Assembly: GCF_006874705.1 (NCBI RefSeq) | Contig: NZ_CP035382.1 | Location: 4,464,001-4,528,000 of the forward strand | Direction: 5' to 3' | Length of the DNA stretch: 64,000 nucleotides | Source of the DNA: Leclercia adecarboxylata | Lineage (GTDB): Bacteria > Pseudomonadota > Gammaproteobacteria > Enterobacterales > Enterobacteriaceae | Shown: one piece after another, positions 1-9,298 of the stretch | How positions within the stretch are numbered: position 1 is the stretch's first letter | Layout of the letters: each line of letters starts with the position of its first letter | Position numbers and translations under genes: made by a program | The notes under the pieces: model-generated | What the model saw: only the letters and a program-made list of their open reading frames with translations | Database searches by the model: none | What the model was told of the DNA's origin: nothing

Positions 1-701
1 TCATCCATCAGAATGGTGCGTATAAAAGCAAAGGCTTCCCGAAGGACAGGCATCAGCGCCAGATGATTGTCCTGCTGCCAGTCATCAAGCGCCTGTGGCG
101 TCTCATCAACAGGGCAAACAACCGGTTTATCGCCACGGACAATAACCCACGGGGTTTCGGGACCGGAAAACTCACCGCTCAGGATCACCGGCGGAGTGAA
201 TCCAGCGATCAGACACAATTGTTTCATCTGCTGGCGCAACGCTTTCAGGGTCGCGCGCAGCACCGCTTCATCCTGATGCCCGTCGGGGTGGCAGGTATAC
301 ATAACGGCGATTTGTCCGGCCTGCCGCGGCTGCTGCTCCTGGATATCGCGCACGATATCAGTGAGCCTGCTGATGTCATTCACCCGCAGCCACCAGCCCT
401 GCGCTGTTTTACGCAGCGTTTGCACCCCAAACAGTGCATCCAGGCTGTCCCCACAGACGAGAACAATCGGCCCCGCGTCAGCGAATACAGGCAGCTCAGT
501 ACCAGACGTTCCGCCATTGCCCCGAGCCTGGCTGAAACGGCTTTTTCGCCGGATCTGCCAGACGGTCAGCGCAACGATGCACAGTGTCATCACCCCTTTA
601 AACAGCGTGCCTGCCGGAATGAAACCCCACAGAAGCCACAAAAGCGCAGCGGCACTCGCCATTACGTGGAGTATCAGAGAAACCATGACTGATTTGCGCA
701 T
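1..701 (-). CDS. T6SS-associated inner-membrane protein, N-terminal part only (runs off the left edge)
   Basis: This is an open frame of about 233 codons with no stop before the window edge, so the C-terminus is missing. Its ATG overlaps the tssL stop (TAATG), which indicates translational coupling in the T6SS operon. The visible protein starts with two hydrophobic segments, about residues 6-25 and 27-48, joined by a short loop. A soluble region rich in Trp, Gln and charged residues follows. In related Enterobacter and Klebsiella T6SS loci the gene after tssL often encodes an OmpA-family or IcmF-related membrane protein, and the topology here fits that. The diagnostic C-terminal domain lies outside the window, so the family is inferred from position only. 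Confidence 0.6.
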   Translation of the reverse strand, partial: MRKSVMVSLILHVMASAAALLWLLWGFIPAGTLFKGVMTLCIVALTVWQIRRKSRFSQARGNGGTSGTELPVFADAGPIVLVCGDSLDALFGVQTLRKTAQGWWLRVNDISRLTDIVRDIQEQQPRQAGQIAVMYTCHPDGHQDEAVLRATLKALRQQMKQLCLIAGFTPPVILSGEFSGPETPWVIVRGDKPVVCPVDETPQALDDWQQDNHLALMPVLREAFAFIRTILMD

Positions 702-1366
702 TAGTGGGGCAACTCCGGTAACTGCGCGGATAACAGCGCCTGAAGCCAGAGATGACCGCCCCACCACACGACGGCCATGACCACAGCCGCCGCCACGATC
801 CAGAACCAGACGGAACGAAGCAGGCTGTAACGGTGCTTTGCGGTCCGGCGCACCACCAGAGAGATCTCCGCATCCAGAGGCGGCACCCGCTCAGCAAGCG
901 CTTTAATCACTTCTTCCCGCTGCGACTGGCTGACTGAGCTCTTGCTGTATAATCCGTGGAACCCCAGCGCGATCACCCGGTGGTAGCAGGTCAGAACGGC
1001 CATATCCGGCGCAGGCTGGCGCAACACCTCAGCGATACGATCCCAGAGGGCTTCGCCTGCGTGTAATGATCCGAAATAGCGTGCCTGTAACGGCGCTTTT
1101 CGCCATGCCTTATGGCCTGCATCGGCTTCACCCGGCGCTCTGCTCATCACCACTTCATCAAGCAACGCACACTGGGCATAGGAAATATGCGCAATGCTGG
1201 CCTCGTCGTATCCGGCACGTTCCAGTGCCCCGCGCACCTGTTCCACCTGTTTGCTGCAGGTTTCATACAGCACATTACCGTCCGGTGTTGTTGCCCCCTG
1301 CTTAAGAAGGGTGACAGTGAGCCAGGTGTCGGCCATCAGTGCATCAATATCAATACCTTTTCTCAT
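701..1366 (-). CDS. tssL: T6SS inner-membrane protein TssL (DotU family, short form)
   Basis: TssL is the DotU-like component of the T6SS membrane complex, which links TssM to the baseplate. The 221-residue protein has the cytoplasmic DotU domain (about residues 10-170, including the conserved YAQCALLDE helix). A single C-terminal transmembrane segment at about 186-208 is rich in Val and Trp. Only a few residues follow the membrane anchor, so it is the short form without a peptidoglycan-binding OmpA domain. The ATG overlaps the tssK stop (ATGA), and the stop overlaps the next start. The family call is firm, based on size, topology and the position after tssK. Confidence 0.93.
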   Translation of the reverse strand: MRKGIDIDALMADTWLTVTLLKQGATTPDGNVLYETCSKQVEQVRGALERAGYDEASIAHISYAQCALLDEVVMSRAPGEADAGHKAWRKAPLQARYFGSLHAGEALWDRIAEVLRQPAPDMAVLTCYHRVIALGFHGLYSKSSVSQSQREEVIKALAERVPPLDAEISLVVRRTAKHRYSLLRSVWFWIVAAAVVMAVVWWGGHLWLQALLSAQLPELPH

Positions 1367-2703
1367 GATCGCAGTACCGCAAACAGTTCGAGTTCAAGCC
1401 GTCCCAGCAGGGCTGGCACGTAGAACATGCAGACACCCTGCTCCAGCATGTCCCTGGCCGCAGCACTCTCCATGTCCAGCGCGAAGTACTGGTTCTCCAT
1501 TCGCACCGGCAGCGCTGCCGGCACGCGGTTAACAGCAATAATCGGGATCCCCTGCAGGGCGACGGTCGAAATCGCATTCACCTCATCCGGTGAACCCGCC
1601 TTACATAATGCCGGGAACTTCTCTACCACCTGCCAGGCGGGAACGTCAGACCTAACAGAGAGCCAGAGATCGGCCTCCTCACGCAGACGAATATCATGCA
1701 GCGAGGCTTTCCACGTCTGTTCGTCCGGGCGAAGCATGTCAAGCGCGATAACACGGGACGGCAGGCTGGCTTCCAGTAAGCCGGTAATCAGTTCAAACAG
1801 CGGCGGAAACGTTTTTTCCGGTTCGGCATGGTCATAGCCGGGAATGGCGTCCAGATCGCTGTCGAGAGAAAACGTCAGCATGCTGCCCGCGAGCCGCGCA
1901 AGCTCCGCCCACACCTGTTCAGGATGACGGGCCGGAAAACGTTCAAACTCTGTCAGCACCCGCGCATGGGAGTTCAGCGCATTGAGCAGCCAGAAAAGAG
2001 AGACGTCTGCCACCGCGAAATCGGCCAGACGCTCGTTGCTTTCCCGGCGCATGGACATCAGACGCTGGCGGCGAGAGCGAAGCTGGCGGTTCAGTAACAC
2101 CAGTCTTTCCCGCATCGCCGGGCTGGCAGAAAACAATGCCATGGGCGGAATAAATGCAGGATCCTGACGCCATCCCTGTCCGTCGCGGATAAGCCGTGCA
2201 ACCGGGCAGCACTCCCACGACGCGTTATCCTCATGTTCAAACCGGATAGCGAGGTTAAAGCGGGCGACAGCGACGGACTCCTCTTCGCTGCCAAACGCAT
2301 CCTGGACACTCACCCACTCTTCACGGTAGCGAAGCGGCCGGTCTGCCATAACCGGTTCCTGCTGCACGTTATTCAGCCCGGACTGCAGGAGCGGCAGGGC
2401 AATCACCACCGTAACCCTGTCTGAACGCTGCGATAAATCCAGTTCGCGTGGTTCCGGCGGCAGATCGCTGACGCCTGTATCTACCAGCGTGCCATCAGGC
2501 AGCCAGAGCCGCAGGTGTGTCACCTGAATCAGGCCTGAACCCAGCAGCCTTTCATCAAATTGAGCCCGCTCCACGCCCCACGCAAACGGCGAGGCGAGCG
2601 CCGCTACGCCTGTGCTGCGAAAGGATCCCCATTCTGACTGTTGCTGGAACTGCTGAGGGGACAACAGCGCCCCCTCGTTCCACAGCGGACGATAAATTTT
2701 CAT
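1363..2703 (-). CDS. tssK: T6SS baseplate subunit TssK
   Basis: TssK is the trimeric baseplate subunit that connects the tail sheath/baseplate to the TssL-TssM membrane complex. The 446-residue protein begins with the typical TssK N-terminus (Tyr-Arg-Pro-Leu-Trp-Asn-Glu-Gly, then Leu-Ser-Pro-Gln-Gln-Phe-Gln-Gln). Its length matches the family (about 445). There is no signal peptide or membrane segment, as expected for a cytoplasmic protein. It lies 13 bp after tssC and overlaps tssL by 4 bp, so the genes form one transcription unit. Nothing unusual is seen in the frame. Confidence 0.95.
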   Translation of the reverse strand: MKIYRPLWNEGALLSPQQFQQQSEWGSFRSTGVAALASPFAWGVERAQFDERLLGSGLIQVTHLRLWLPDGTLVDTGVSDLPPEPRELDLSQRSDRVTVVIALPLLQSGLNNVQQEPVMADRPLRYREEWVSVQDAFGSEEESVAVARFNLAIRFEHEDNASWECCPVARLIRDGQGWRQDPAFIPPMALFSASPAMRERLVLLNRQLRSRRQRLMSMRRESNERLADFAVADVSLFWLLNALNSHARVLTEFERFPARHPEQVWAELARLAGSMLTFSLDSDLDAIPGYDHAEPEKTFPPLFELITGLLEASLPSRVIALDMLRPDEQTWKASLHDIRLREEADLWLSVRSDVPAWQVVEKFPALCKAGSPDEVNAISTVALQGIPIIAVNRVPAALPVRMENQYFALDMESAAARDMLEQGVCMFYVPALLGRLELELFAVLRS

Positions 2704-2716
2704 CCCTGCGCCCGCC

Positions 2717-4252
2717 TTACGCTTTCGCTTTTGGCATCTGGCTAACCAGCGACAGATTCACATCCATCCCTTCCACCTGGAAGTGCGGTACCGCGTACAG
2801 GCGCACGCGGAAGAAGCCCGGGTTGTCCTCAATATCTTCCACTACCACTTTCCCATCGCGCAGCGGATGGGAAGCCTGCAGTTCATCGCCCGGGTCGGTC
2901 ATTTCGGTCACCAGACCGCGTACCCAGGTGTTGAGTTCCAGCTCCAGCAGGCGACGGTCCTTGGTGGTACCGATGTTTTCACGCTGAATAAGCTTCAGGT
3001 AGTGAGCAATACGGGAGAGCAGAAAGATATAGGGCAGACGTGCGTTGATGCGGCTGTTGGCAGTGGCATCGGCGGTGTCGTACAGCGCCGGTTTCTGCGT
3101 TGAGTTGGCCGAGAAGAAGCAGGCGTAATCGCGGTTTTTGTAGTACGACAGCGGGATGAAACCGAGATTGGCGAATTCGAACTCGCGGGTTTCCGGGATC
3201 ATCACTTCGGACGGGATCTTCACCTGGTTGCCGGTACCCAGATCGTACAGATGGATCGGCAGGTCTTTCACTGCGCCACCGGCCTGCGGGCCACGAATCT
3301 GCACGCACCAACCGTTGTTGATAAAGCTCTTCACCATATTGGAGGCGAAAGAGAATGACGCGCTGGTCCAGAGGTATTTCTCGTGATCCGGGCCTTTCAC
3401 CTGTTCAACATAGTTGAAACTGCGCACCGGCACGGTATCCGGGCCGTACGGCAGACGCCCCAGCACGCGCGGCATCACCAGACCTATATAGCGGGAGTCG
3501 TCGGTGTCGCGGAAGGATTTCCATTTGATGTACTCGGCACGGTCGAAGTAGTTGCCGATATCTTTAATGGCCGCCACCTCTTCCATCGACTCCTTCAGGA
3601 AGAATTTTGGCCCGACGGATCCGATAAACGGCATATGTGCCGCAGCGGAGACTTTGGAGATGTTGCGCAGTAACGCCACATCCTGCGGGCTGGCGTCAAA
3701 TTCGTAAGAAGAAATCACCGAGCCAATCGGCTCCCCGCCCGGGGTGTCGTACTCAGCGGTATAGGTGTGCCAGTAAAGTCCGCTCTGGATAAGCTCCGGC
3801 GCATCTTCGAAGTCCTGGCGCAGGTCATCTTTGGAAACGTCAAGAATTTCGGTTTTTACGTTCTGGCGATAGTCGGTATTGTCCACCAGCTGTTTCAGGC
3901 CGCGCCACAGGGATTCTACCTTCTGGAATTCTTCATGGTGCATCACCGCATCCAGCTGGCGGCTGATTTGAAAATCCAGCTCTGCGATATGGTGATCGAT
4001 CAGCGTTTTATCGAGCTTTTCCACCTGCTGGCCTGATTTAAGGATGCAGTCCATAAACACATGCATCGCAGCCGTCAGGCGCTCGCCCGCAGGCGCATCC
4101 GCCAGCGCAGCGTCGTCCAGAAATGCATTAATATCCCCAAGGCTGGACGCTGGGGTGAGGTTGATTTTTTCAAACAGGGAGGCGTAAACGCCCTCTTTTT
4201 CAAGTACGGTGGTTTGCCCTTGAGCAGAGCCAGTTTCAGTATTTACAGACAT
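2717..4252 (-). CDS. tssC: T6SS contractile sheath large subunit TssC
   Basis: TssC (VipB) polymerises with TssB into the contractile sheath that drives the Hcp tube out of the cell. The frame is full length (511 residues from the chosen start) and carries family hallmarks. These include the helical region with HHEEFQKVESLWRGL, the central motif with FGSVGPKFF-like residues, and the C-terminal segment ending in VEGMDVNLSLVSQMPKAK. Several upstream in-frame starts exist. I chose the ATG giving MSVNTETG because a GGGA motif sits 8 nt before it, while the ATG two codons upstream is too close to that motif. The gene follows tssB by 42 bp. Confidence 0.94.
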   Translation of the reverse strand: MSVNTETGSAQGQTTVLEKEGVYASLFEKINLTPASSLGDINAFLDDAALADAPAGERLTAAMHVFMDCILKSGQQVEKLDKTLIDHHIAELDFQISRQLDAVMHHEEFQKVESLWRGLKQLVDNTDYRQNVKTEILDVSKDDLRQDFEDAPELIQSGLYWHTYTAEYDTPGGEPIGSVISSYEFDASPQDVALLRNISKVSAAAHMPFIGSVGPKFFLKESMEEVAAIKDIGNYFDRAEYIKWKSFRDTDDSRYIGLVMPRVLGRLPYGPDTVPVRSFNYVEQVKGPDHEKYLWTSASFSFASNMVKSFINNGWCVQIRGPQAGGAVKDLPIHLYDLGTGNQVKIPSEVMIPETREFEFANLGFIPLSYYKNRDYACFFSANSTQKPALYDTADATANSRINARLPYIFLLSRIAHYLKLIQRENIGTTKDRRLLELELNTWVRGLVTEMTDPGDELQASHPLRDGKVVVEDIEDNPGFFRVRLYAVPHFQVEGMDVNLSLVSQMPKAKA

Positions 4253-4294
4253 CAGCATATTCCCGGTTAATCCATTAAAAGAGATACCCACGTT

Positions 4295-4786
4295 TTATTT
4301 CGGGGCAAGCGCGCTCATTTCGTCGCGTAATTCCTGAGACAGCGCCGGATCCTTAAGAATTTTCTCGAGCTCTTTTCTGAAAGTGGCGTTATCAAGCAGA
4401 TTGGATTTTAGATCGCGTAATAAATTACGCATCGCCAGCATGGCGCGAAGCTGAGGAATTTGACGGGCAACCTGTTCGGGCTCGAAATCTTTTATACATG
4501 AAAATTGCAGTTGGATATTTTCTTCTGAACCCTCGCCAGCCAGTGTATTCTGTACAGTCAGGTTAATTCCCGGGTTAAATTCTGAAAGTACACTGTCGAA
4601 ATTATTTTTATTAACGTTAACCTTTTCCCTCTCTGATAACGGCCGTTTTTCTTTGCCATTACTGAAATCACCAACGGTAAGGAGCTTTAGCGGCAGTTCA
4701 ACTTTCTTTTGCGCGCCCCCCGTATGGAGAGCCAGCTTGAGATTTATACGTGCCCTGGGCACTTCATTCTGAAATGTATCAGCCAT
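4295..4786 (-). CDS. tssB: T6SS contractile sheath small subunit TssB
   Basis: TssB (VipA) is the small sheath subunit; it interleaves with TssC to form the T6SS sheath in the cytoplasm. The 163-residue protein matches family length and shows the conserved features. These are an N-terminal RARINLKL stretch, KVELPLKLLTVGDFS, and the PLSEREKVNVNKNNFDSVL segment. An AAGGGA motif 5 nt upstream of the ATG is a good ribosome-binding site. It is the first gene of the minus-strand T6SS operon, preceded by a long AT-rich non-coding stretch that must hold the operon promoter. Confidence 0.95.
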   Translation of the reverse strand: MADTFQNEVPRARINLKLALHTGGAQKKVELPLKLLTVGDFSNGKEKRPLSEREKVNVNKNNFDSVLSEFNPGINLTVQNTLAGEGSEENIQLQFSCIKDFEPEQVARQIPQLRAMLAMRNLLRDLKSNLLDNATFRKELEKILKDPALSQELRDEMSALAPK

Positions 4787-5092
4787 AGCAGTCCCTTTTC
4801 CTTAAGGAATAGTTATTAAGTAAAACTACATTTGTTTGCAGAGGCGATATTAGAACAAGTAATTACATGTAATCAACTAACTCTTGGTCCAAAAGTAGAC
4901 TTCCATCAAACAGTTAACTTTAATTCCTGTCAGTGAGTAATATTAAACAATAATTATGTATTTGCGAGGCGAATACCATATCAATACTCAATCTATGCTT
5001 TAATAAATATCGATGGGTAATTATGATTTTTACAGAAAGGATAATAACGTAAAATTAGAGCTACGGTAGATTCTTGCATAATTCTAAATCAG
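4787..5092. promoter_or_regulatory. AT-rich upstream region of the T6SS operon
   Basis: About 300 bp without a gene lie between tssB and the mppA terminator. The stretch is visibly AT-richer than the flanking genes, with many runs such as taaattat and attaaaca. This is typical of regulated, H-NS-sensitive promoters of T6SS clusters. It must hold the promoter for tssB, but I could not assign one -35/-10 pair with confidence, and I see no sigma-54 TGGCAC-N5-TTGC motif. Confidence 0.5.
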
Positions 5093-5123
5093 ATAAAAAC
5101 TGGCGCTGCAATTCGCGCCAGTT
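5093..5123 (-). terminator. Rho-independent terminator of mppA
   Basis: On the minus strand a perfect 9-bp stem (AACTGGCGC/GCGCCAGTT) with an 8-nt loop is followed by a run of five T. It lies 37 bp after the mppA stop. It separates mppA from the T6SS operon, so the two are independent units although on the same strand. Confidence 0.88.
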
Positions 5124-5160
5124 CCGGTTATAGCATCCGTTATAAGGAAAACATACTCTA

Positions 5161-6777
5161 TCAATGCTTCTCGATATAGATGGTGCGACTGTATGCCACA
5201 TCTTCCGGGTTGTTAATCGGATACCCTTTCACCCAGGGTTTGATTAAGCGCCCGTTGGTGTACTGATAGATCGGCGCAATCGGCGCTTTTTCCGCGAGGA
5301 TTTTCTCCGCCGTATTGTAATCCGCGTTGCGGGCCTTCGCGGTGGTCTCCAGCGACGCCTGATTGATCACCTTGTCATACGCCGGATCGTTGAAGCGGGA
5401 AATATTGCCGGTATGCGTGGAGGTCAGCAACGAGAGGAAGGTCGAGGGCTCATTGTAATCTCCCACCCACGAGGCGCGGATCACATCGAAATTGCCGGTG
5501 TTACGACTGTCGATATAGGTTTTCCACTCCTGGTTTTGCAGCTTCACATCGACGCCGAGATTCTTTTTCCACATCGAGGCCACCGCGATGGCGATCTTCT
5601 GGTGGTTTTCCGAGGTATTGTACAGCAGCGTCAGTTTCAGTGGTTTCTGTGCATTGTAGCCCGCCGCCTGTAGCAGCGTTTTGGCCTGCGCGTTCATCTC
5701 CTCCTGGCTCATCTGCTCAAAGGGTGATGGCTCCGGCGTAAAGCCTGCGGTCACGTCCGGGGTGAAGTGCCATGCCGGTTTTTCGCCGGTGCCCAACACT
5801 TTCTCAGCCATGATCCGCCGATCGATGGTCATGCTCAGCGCCAGGCGCACCCGGGCATCCGCCGTCGGGCCTTTCTGGGTATTAAAGGCGTAATAGTAGG
5901 TGCCCAGCTGCGGCGGGGTATAAACCTGCCCCGGTATGTCCTTCAGCAGCTTCTGGTAGAGGTTTTTCGGGAATGATTCGGTGATATCGATATCGTCCGC
6001 CAGGTAGCGCTTGGTGGCAGACGACTCCTGGTTGATCGGGATAAAGGTCACTTTCTGCAGCACCGTTTTATCGTTATCCCAGTAATGGGTGTTGCGCTCG
6101 ACGACCAGCTTCTCGTTAACCACCCGGTCTTTCAGAATGTATGCGCCATTGCCCACCAGCGTACCCGGACGGGTCCACTCCGCGCTGCTCTCAACGTTGG
6201 CTTTTTGTACCGGATAGAAGGCGAAGCTTGCAGTGAGATTGGCAAACCACGGCAGCGGTTTATCCAGCTGGACGCGCAGAGTTCGGCTATCTACCGCAGT
6301 CACGCCGAGCTTATCCGGCGTGGTCTTGCCGTCGATAATGGCCTGGGCATTGCCGATCCCGGCCAGCGCCGCAAACCAGGCAAACGGCGACGTGGTTTTC
6401 GGATCGACCAGACGCTGCCAGCTGTAGACAAAATCCTGTGCGGTGACGGGGGTGCCGTCAGACCATTGGGCATTCTCACGCAGGGTAAAGGTCCAGGCAC
6501 GGTTATCGTTACTCTGCCAGCGGGTGGCAACGCCCGGCACCAGCTCCCCTTTTTCATTCTGGTTGACGAGACCTTCGAACAGATCGCGGATCACCTGAAT
6601 TTCGGGCAGTCCCACCGCTTTGGCGGGATCCAGTGACGCCGGTTCATCTTTAATATGACGCACCAGCTCCTGCTTTGATGCCAGCGTCGTCCCGGAGGGA
6701 ACATCCGCAGCAAAGGAATAAGAAGAGAGGCCACACAACCACAAGGCAGAACAAATCAACGAAACCGGATGCTTCAT
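5161..6777 (-). CDS. mppA: Periplasmic murein tripeptide-binding protein MppA
   Basis: MppA is the periplasmic binding protein that captures the murein tripeptide L-Ala-gamma-D-Glu-meso-Dap and delivers it to the Opp permease for recycling. The 538-residue product has a signal peptide (residues about 1-23, ending SYSFA before ADVPS). An SBP_bac_5 fold follows, nearly collinear with E. coli MppA (537 residues), with family motifs such as DEPASLDPAKAVGLPEIQV. The start MKHPVS is chosen because AAGGGG precedes it by 5 nt and the signal peptide begins there; upstream in-frame codons are not needed. It is divergent from mpaA, which releases the same tripeptide's Dap. Confidence 0.96.
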   Translation of the reverse strand: MKHPVSLICSALWLCGLSSYSFAADVPSGTTLASKQELVRHIKDEPASLDPAKAVGLPEIQVIRDLFEGLVNQNEKGELVPGVATRWQSNDNRAWTFTLRENAQWSDGTPVTAQDFVYSWQRLVDPKTTSPFAWFAALAGIGNAQAIIDGKTTPDKLGVTAVDSRTLRVQLDKPLPWFANLTASFAFYPVQKANVESSAEWTRPGTLVGNGAYILKDRVVNEKLVVERNTHYWDNDKTVLQKVTFIPINQESSATKRYLADDIDITESFPKNLYQKLLKDIPGQVYTPPQLGTYYYAFNTQKGPTADARVRLALSMTIDRRIMAEKVLGTGEKPAWHFTPDVTAGFTPEPSPFEQMSQEEMNAQAKTLLQAAGYNAQKPLKLTLLYNTSENHQKIAIAVASMWKKNLGVDVKLQNQEWKTYIDSRNTGNFDVIRASWVGDYNEPSTFLSLLTSTHTGNISRFNDPAYDKVINQASLETTAKARNADYNTAEKILAEKAPIAPIYQYTNGRLIKPWVKGYPINNPEDVAYSRTIYIEKH

Positions 6778-6962
6778 GAGATCCCCTTTGAAATGATGGG
6801 TAACGAGCAGATGCGTAATTATTTGTTTCTGAACAGGGAAATGCAAACAACTTCCATCGGAAAGTTGATATCTGCCGGTTTTGCCCTGGAGCTGAAACTA
6901 TTTGATTAACCGTGTGTTTTGCACAACACTGCCAGTAGTATAACTTTGATTCAGGAACGTCT

Positions 6963-7676
6963 ATGTCCCTTACTCGTCCAAGAACGGAACGTGGCGCTTT
7001 CCCGCCGGGAACCGAACACTATGGCCGTTCATTCCTCGGCGCGCCCTTGATCTGGTTCCCTGCGCCACAGGCCGATCGCCACAGCGGCCTGATCATCGCC
7101 GGAACTCACGGGGATGAAAACTCATCAATTGTGACCCTCTCCTGCGCCCTGCGCACCCTGGCCCCGGAGTTGCGTCGCCACCATGTGGTGTTAACCGTCA
7201 ACCCGGACGGCTGTCAGCTGGGACTGCGCGCCAACGCTCGCGGAGTGGACCTGAACCGTAACTTCCCGGCGGCCAACTGGCGGGAAGGCGAGACGGTCTA
7301 CCGCTGGAACAGTGCGGCACAGGATCGGGATGTGGTATTGCTGACCGGCGAAAAGCCCGGTTCGGAACCGGAAACGGAGGCGCTATGTCACCTGATCCAC
7401 AAACTGCATCCGGCCTGGGTGGTGTCATTTCACGATCCGCTGGCCTGCATTGAAGATCCCGCGCACAGCGCGCTGGGAAGCTGGCTGGCGGATGCCTTTT
7501 CGCTGCCGTTGGTGACCAGCGTCGGCTATGAAACGCCGGGCTCTTTCGGTAGCTGGTGCGCTGATTTAAGCCTGCACTGCATCACCGCCGAGTTCCCGCC
7601 GATCTCGTCCGACGAGGCCAGCGAGAAATACCTGAGAGCGATGACCGATCTGCTGCGCTGGGAACCTCAGAGATGA
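6963..7676 (+). CDS. mpaA: Murein tripeptide amidase MpaA
   Basis: MpaA is a cytoplasmic zinc carboxypeptidase (M14 family) that cleaves the gamma-D-Glu-Dap bond of the murein tripeptide, releasing L-Ala-D-Glu and Dap. The 237-residue product has the M14 zinc motif H-x-x-E in GTHGDEN, the substrate-binding GVDLNRNFPAANW segment, and a later zinc-ligand histidine in SFHDP. It is close in length to E. coli MpaA (242); the C-terminus is a few residues shorter. It is divergent from mppA and converges with ycjG, overlapping it by 10 bp. ycjG acts on its dipeptide product, so the three genes form a recycling module. Confidence 0.95.
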   Translation: MSLTRPRTERGAFPPGTEHYGRSFLGAPLIWFPAPQADRHSGLIIAGTHGDENSSIVTLSCALRTLAPELRRHHVVLTVNPDGCQLGLRANARGVDLNRNFPAANWREGETVYRWNSAAQDRDVVLLTGEKPGSEPETEALCHLIHKLHPAWVVSFHDPLACIEDPAHSALGSWLADAFSLPLVTSVGYETPGSFGSWCADLSLHCITAEFPPISSDEASEKYLRAMTDLLRWEPQR

Positions 7677-8632
7677 ACCATGCCGGTGGTGTAATGCAGC
7701 GCCGGTGAGACGTCCACCGCCAGCCAGGTCGGACCGTCAAGATCGGCAAACTGCACCTCGCCCGCCAGCGGCAAAGCCGCATTAATGGCGCGTGATGTGC
7801 AGAGCATACAGCCGAGCATCAGCGCAAAACCCTGCTGACGCGCCTCGGCAGCCAGCGCCAGCGCTTCGGTGATCCCCCCGGTTTTATCCAGCTTCATATT
7901 CACCATCTCGTAGCGTCCTTTCAGGACGGGAAGGCTCTCACGTGTATGGCAGCTTTCGTCGGCGCAGATGGGTAGCGGGTGAATGAAATTTGCCAGCGCG
8001 GCATCGTCACCCGCAGGCAGGGGTTGCTCGAGCATGGCAACATCCAGATCCGCCAGTAGCTGACAGCGGGCAGCCAGTCCTTCGCTGCGCCAGGATTCGT
8101 TAGCATCGACAATCAGCGTGGCTTCTGGTACGGCGGCGCGAATGGCAACCATCCGCTCGCTGATGAGATGATCGTCCAGCTTCACTTTCAGCAGGCGCGC
8201 CCCGGCGGCATACAGGGCTTTGGCGCTGGCGGCCATCTGTGCGGGTTCGCCAATCACTACCGTCTGGGCGGTCACCAGCGTTTGCGGCAGCGTCATCCCG
8301 GCAAGGGCGGCCAGCGGGATCCCCTGCTGGCGCGCGGCCAAATCCCACAGGGCGCAGTCAATGGCATTGCGCGCCGCACCGGGCGGCAACAGGGCCTGTA
8401 GCGCTTCCCGGCTGAGCCCCCGCTCCAGCTCCGGTGCCAGCGCCATGATCTGCGCCATCACCGAGGCGATACTTTCACCATACCGCGGATAAGGGGTACA
8501 TTCCCCTACGCCTTTGACACCCTCTTCCTCTATTTCGACCACCACCACGCAGGCCTCGCTCCGGGTTCCCCGGGAGATCACAAAGGGTGTATGCAGTGGC
8601 CAGGCTTCTTCATAAACCTTGAGGGTTCTCAT
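7667..8632 (-). CDS. ycjG: L-Ala-D/L-Glu epimerase
   Basis: This enolase-superfamily enzyme converts L-Ala-D-Glu from murein to L-Ala-L-Glu so that it can be degraded. The 321-residue protein shows the superfamily residues: a Lys-x-Lys pair in LLKVKLD, metal ligands in IVDANESW, MLEQPLP and ICADESC, and the second catalytic lysine in MVNMKLDKTGG. The length equals E. coli YcjG. I chose the ATG (MRTLKV) with AGGAG 6 nt upstream rather than the GTG one codon earlier. It converges with mpaA, with overlapping 3' ends, and is divergent from tpx. Confidence 0.95.
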   Translation of the reverse strand: MRTLKVYEEAWPLHTPFVISRGTRSEACVVVVEIEEEGVKGVGECTPYPRYGESIASVMAQIMALAPELERGLSREALQALLPPGAARNAIDCALWDLAARQQGIPLAALAGMTLPQTLVTAQTVVIGEPAQMAASAKALYAAGARLLKVKLDDHLISERMVAIRAAVPEATLIVDANESWRSEGLAARCQLLADLDVAMLEQPLPAGDDAALANFIHPLPICADESCHTRESLPVLKGRYEMVNMKLDKTGGITEALALAAEARQQGFALMLGCMLCTSRAINAALPLAGEVQFADLDGPTWLAVDVSPALHYTTGMVHL

Positions 8633-8737
8633 CACTTACTCCTGTATAGCGGCTTCGCGTAAATAGGGTTTGCTGTGTTATTGGCTGATGACATACACTA
8701 GCGGCGACGTTAACTATATGTAAACAGGAAGATAACT

Positions 8738-9244
8738 ATGTCACAACTCGTTCATTTCCAGGGCAACCCGGTTTCTGTTGCAGGATCCATTCCTCAGACT
8801 GGCAGCAAAGCGCAGGCGTTTACGCTCGTGGCAAAAGATCTGTCTGACGTCGTGCTGAGCCAGTTTGCCGGCAAGCGTAAAGTGCTGAACATTTTCCCAA
8901 GCATCGATACCGGCGTGTGTGCCGCATCTGTGCGTAAATTCAACCAGCTGGCGACAGAAATGGACAACACCGTTGTGCTGTGCATCTCCGCCGACCTGCC
9001 GTTCGCCCAGTCCCGTTTCTGCGGTGCCGAAGGCCTGAGCAACGTTATTACCCTTTCCACCCTGCGTAACCCGGAATTCCTGGAGCAGTACGGTGTGGGC
9101 ATCGCTGAAGGCGCCCTGAAAGGCCTCGCTGCTCGCGCAGTTGTCGTGATCGACGAAAACGACACCGTCGTGTTCAGCCACCTGGTGAATGAAATCACCA
9201 CCGAGCCGGACTATGCTGCTGCGCTGGAAGCGCTGAAAGCATAA
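8738..9244 (+). CDS. tpx: Thiol peroxidase Tpx
   Basis: Tpx is a periplasm-associated/cytosolic atypical 2-Cys peroxiredoxin that reduces lipid and alkyl hydroperoxides with thioredoxin. The 168-residue product has the peroxidatic Cys61 ([11 protein letters not shown]) and the resolving Cys95 (QSRFCGAEG), exactly as in E. coli Tpx. Cys82 is also kept. A GGAAG motif lies upstream of the ATG. It is a single-gene unit, divergent from ycjG. The gene downstream (XylR-like regulator) is convergent and not part of the E. coli order, where tyrR follows. Confidence 0.97.
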   Translation: MSQLVHFQGNPVSVAGSIPQTGSKAQAFTLVAKDLSDVVLSQFAGKRKVLNIFPSIDTGVCAASVRKFNQLATEMDNTVVLCISADLPFAQSRFCGAEGLSNVITLSTLRNPEFLEQYGVGIAEGALKGLAARAVVVIDENDTVVFSHLVNEITTEPDYAAALEALKA

Positions 9245-9298
9245 AAAAGCCTTCTGCGGCGCTGACTCCACACGCGAGCCAGCTCAGCACAAAGCGAC

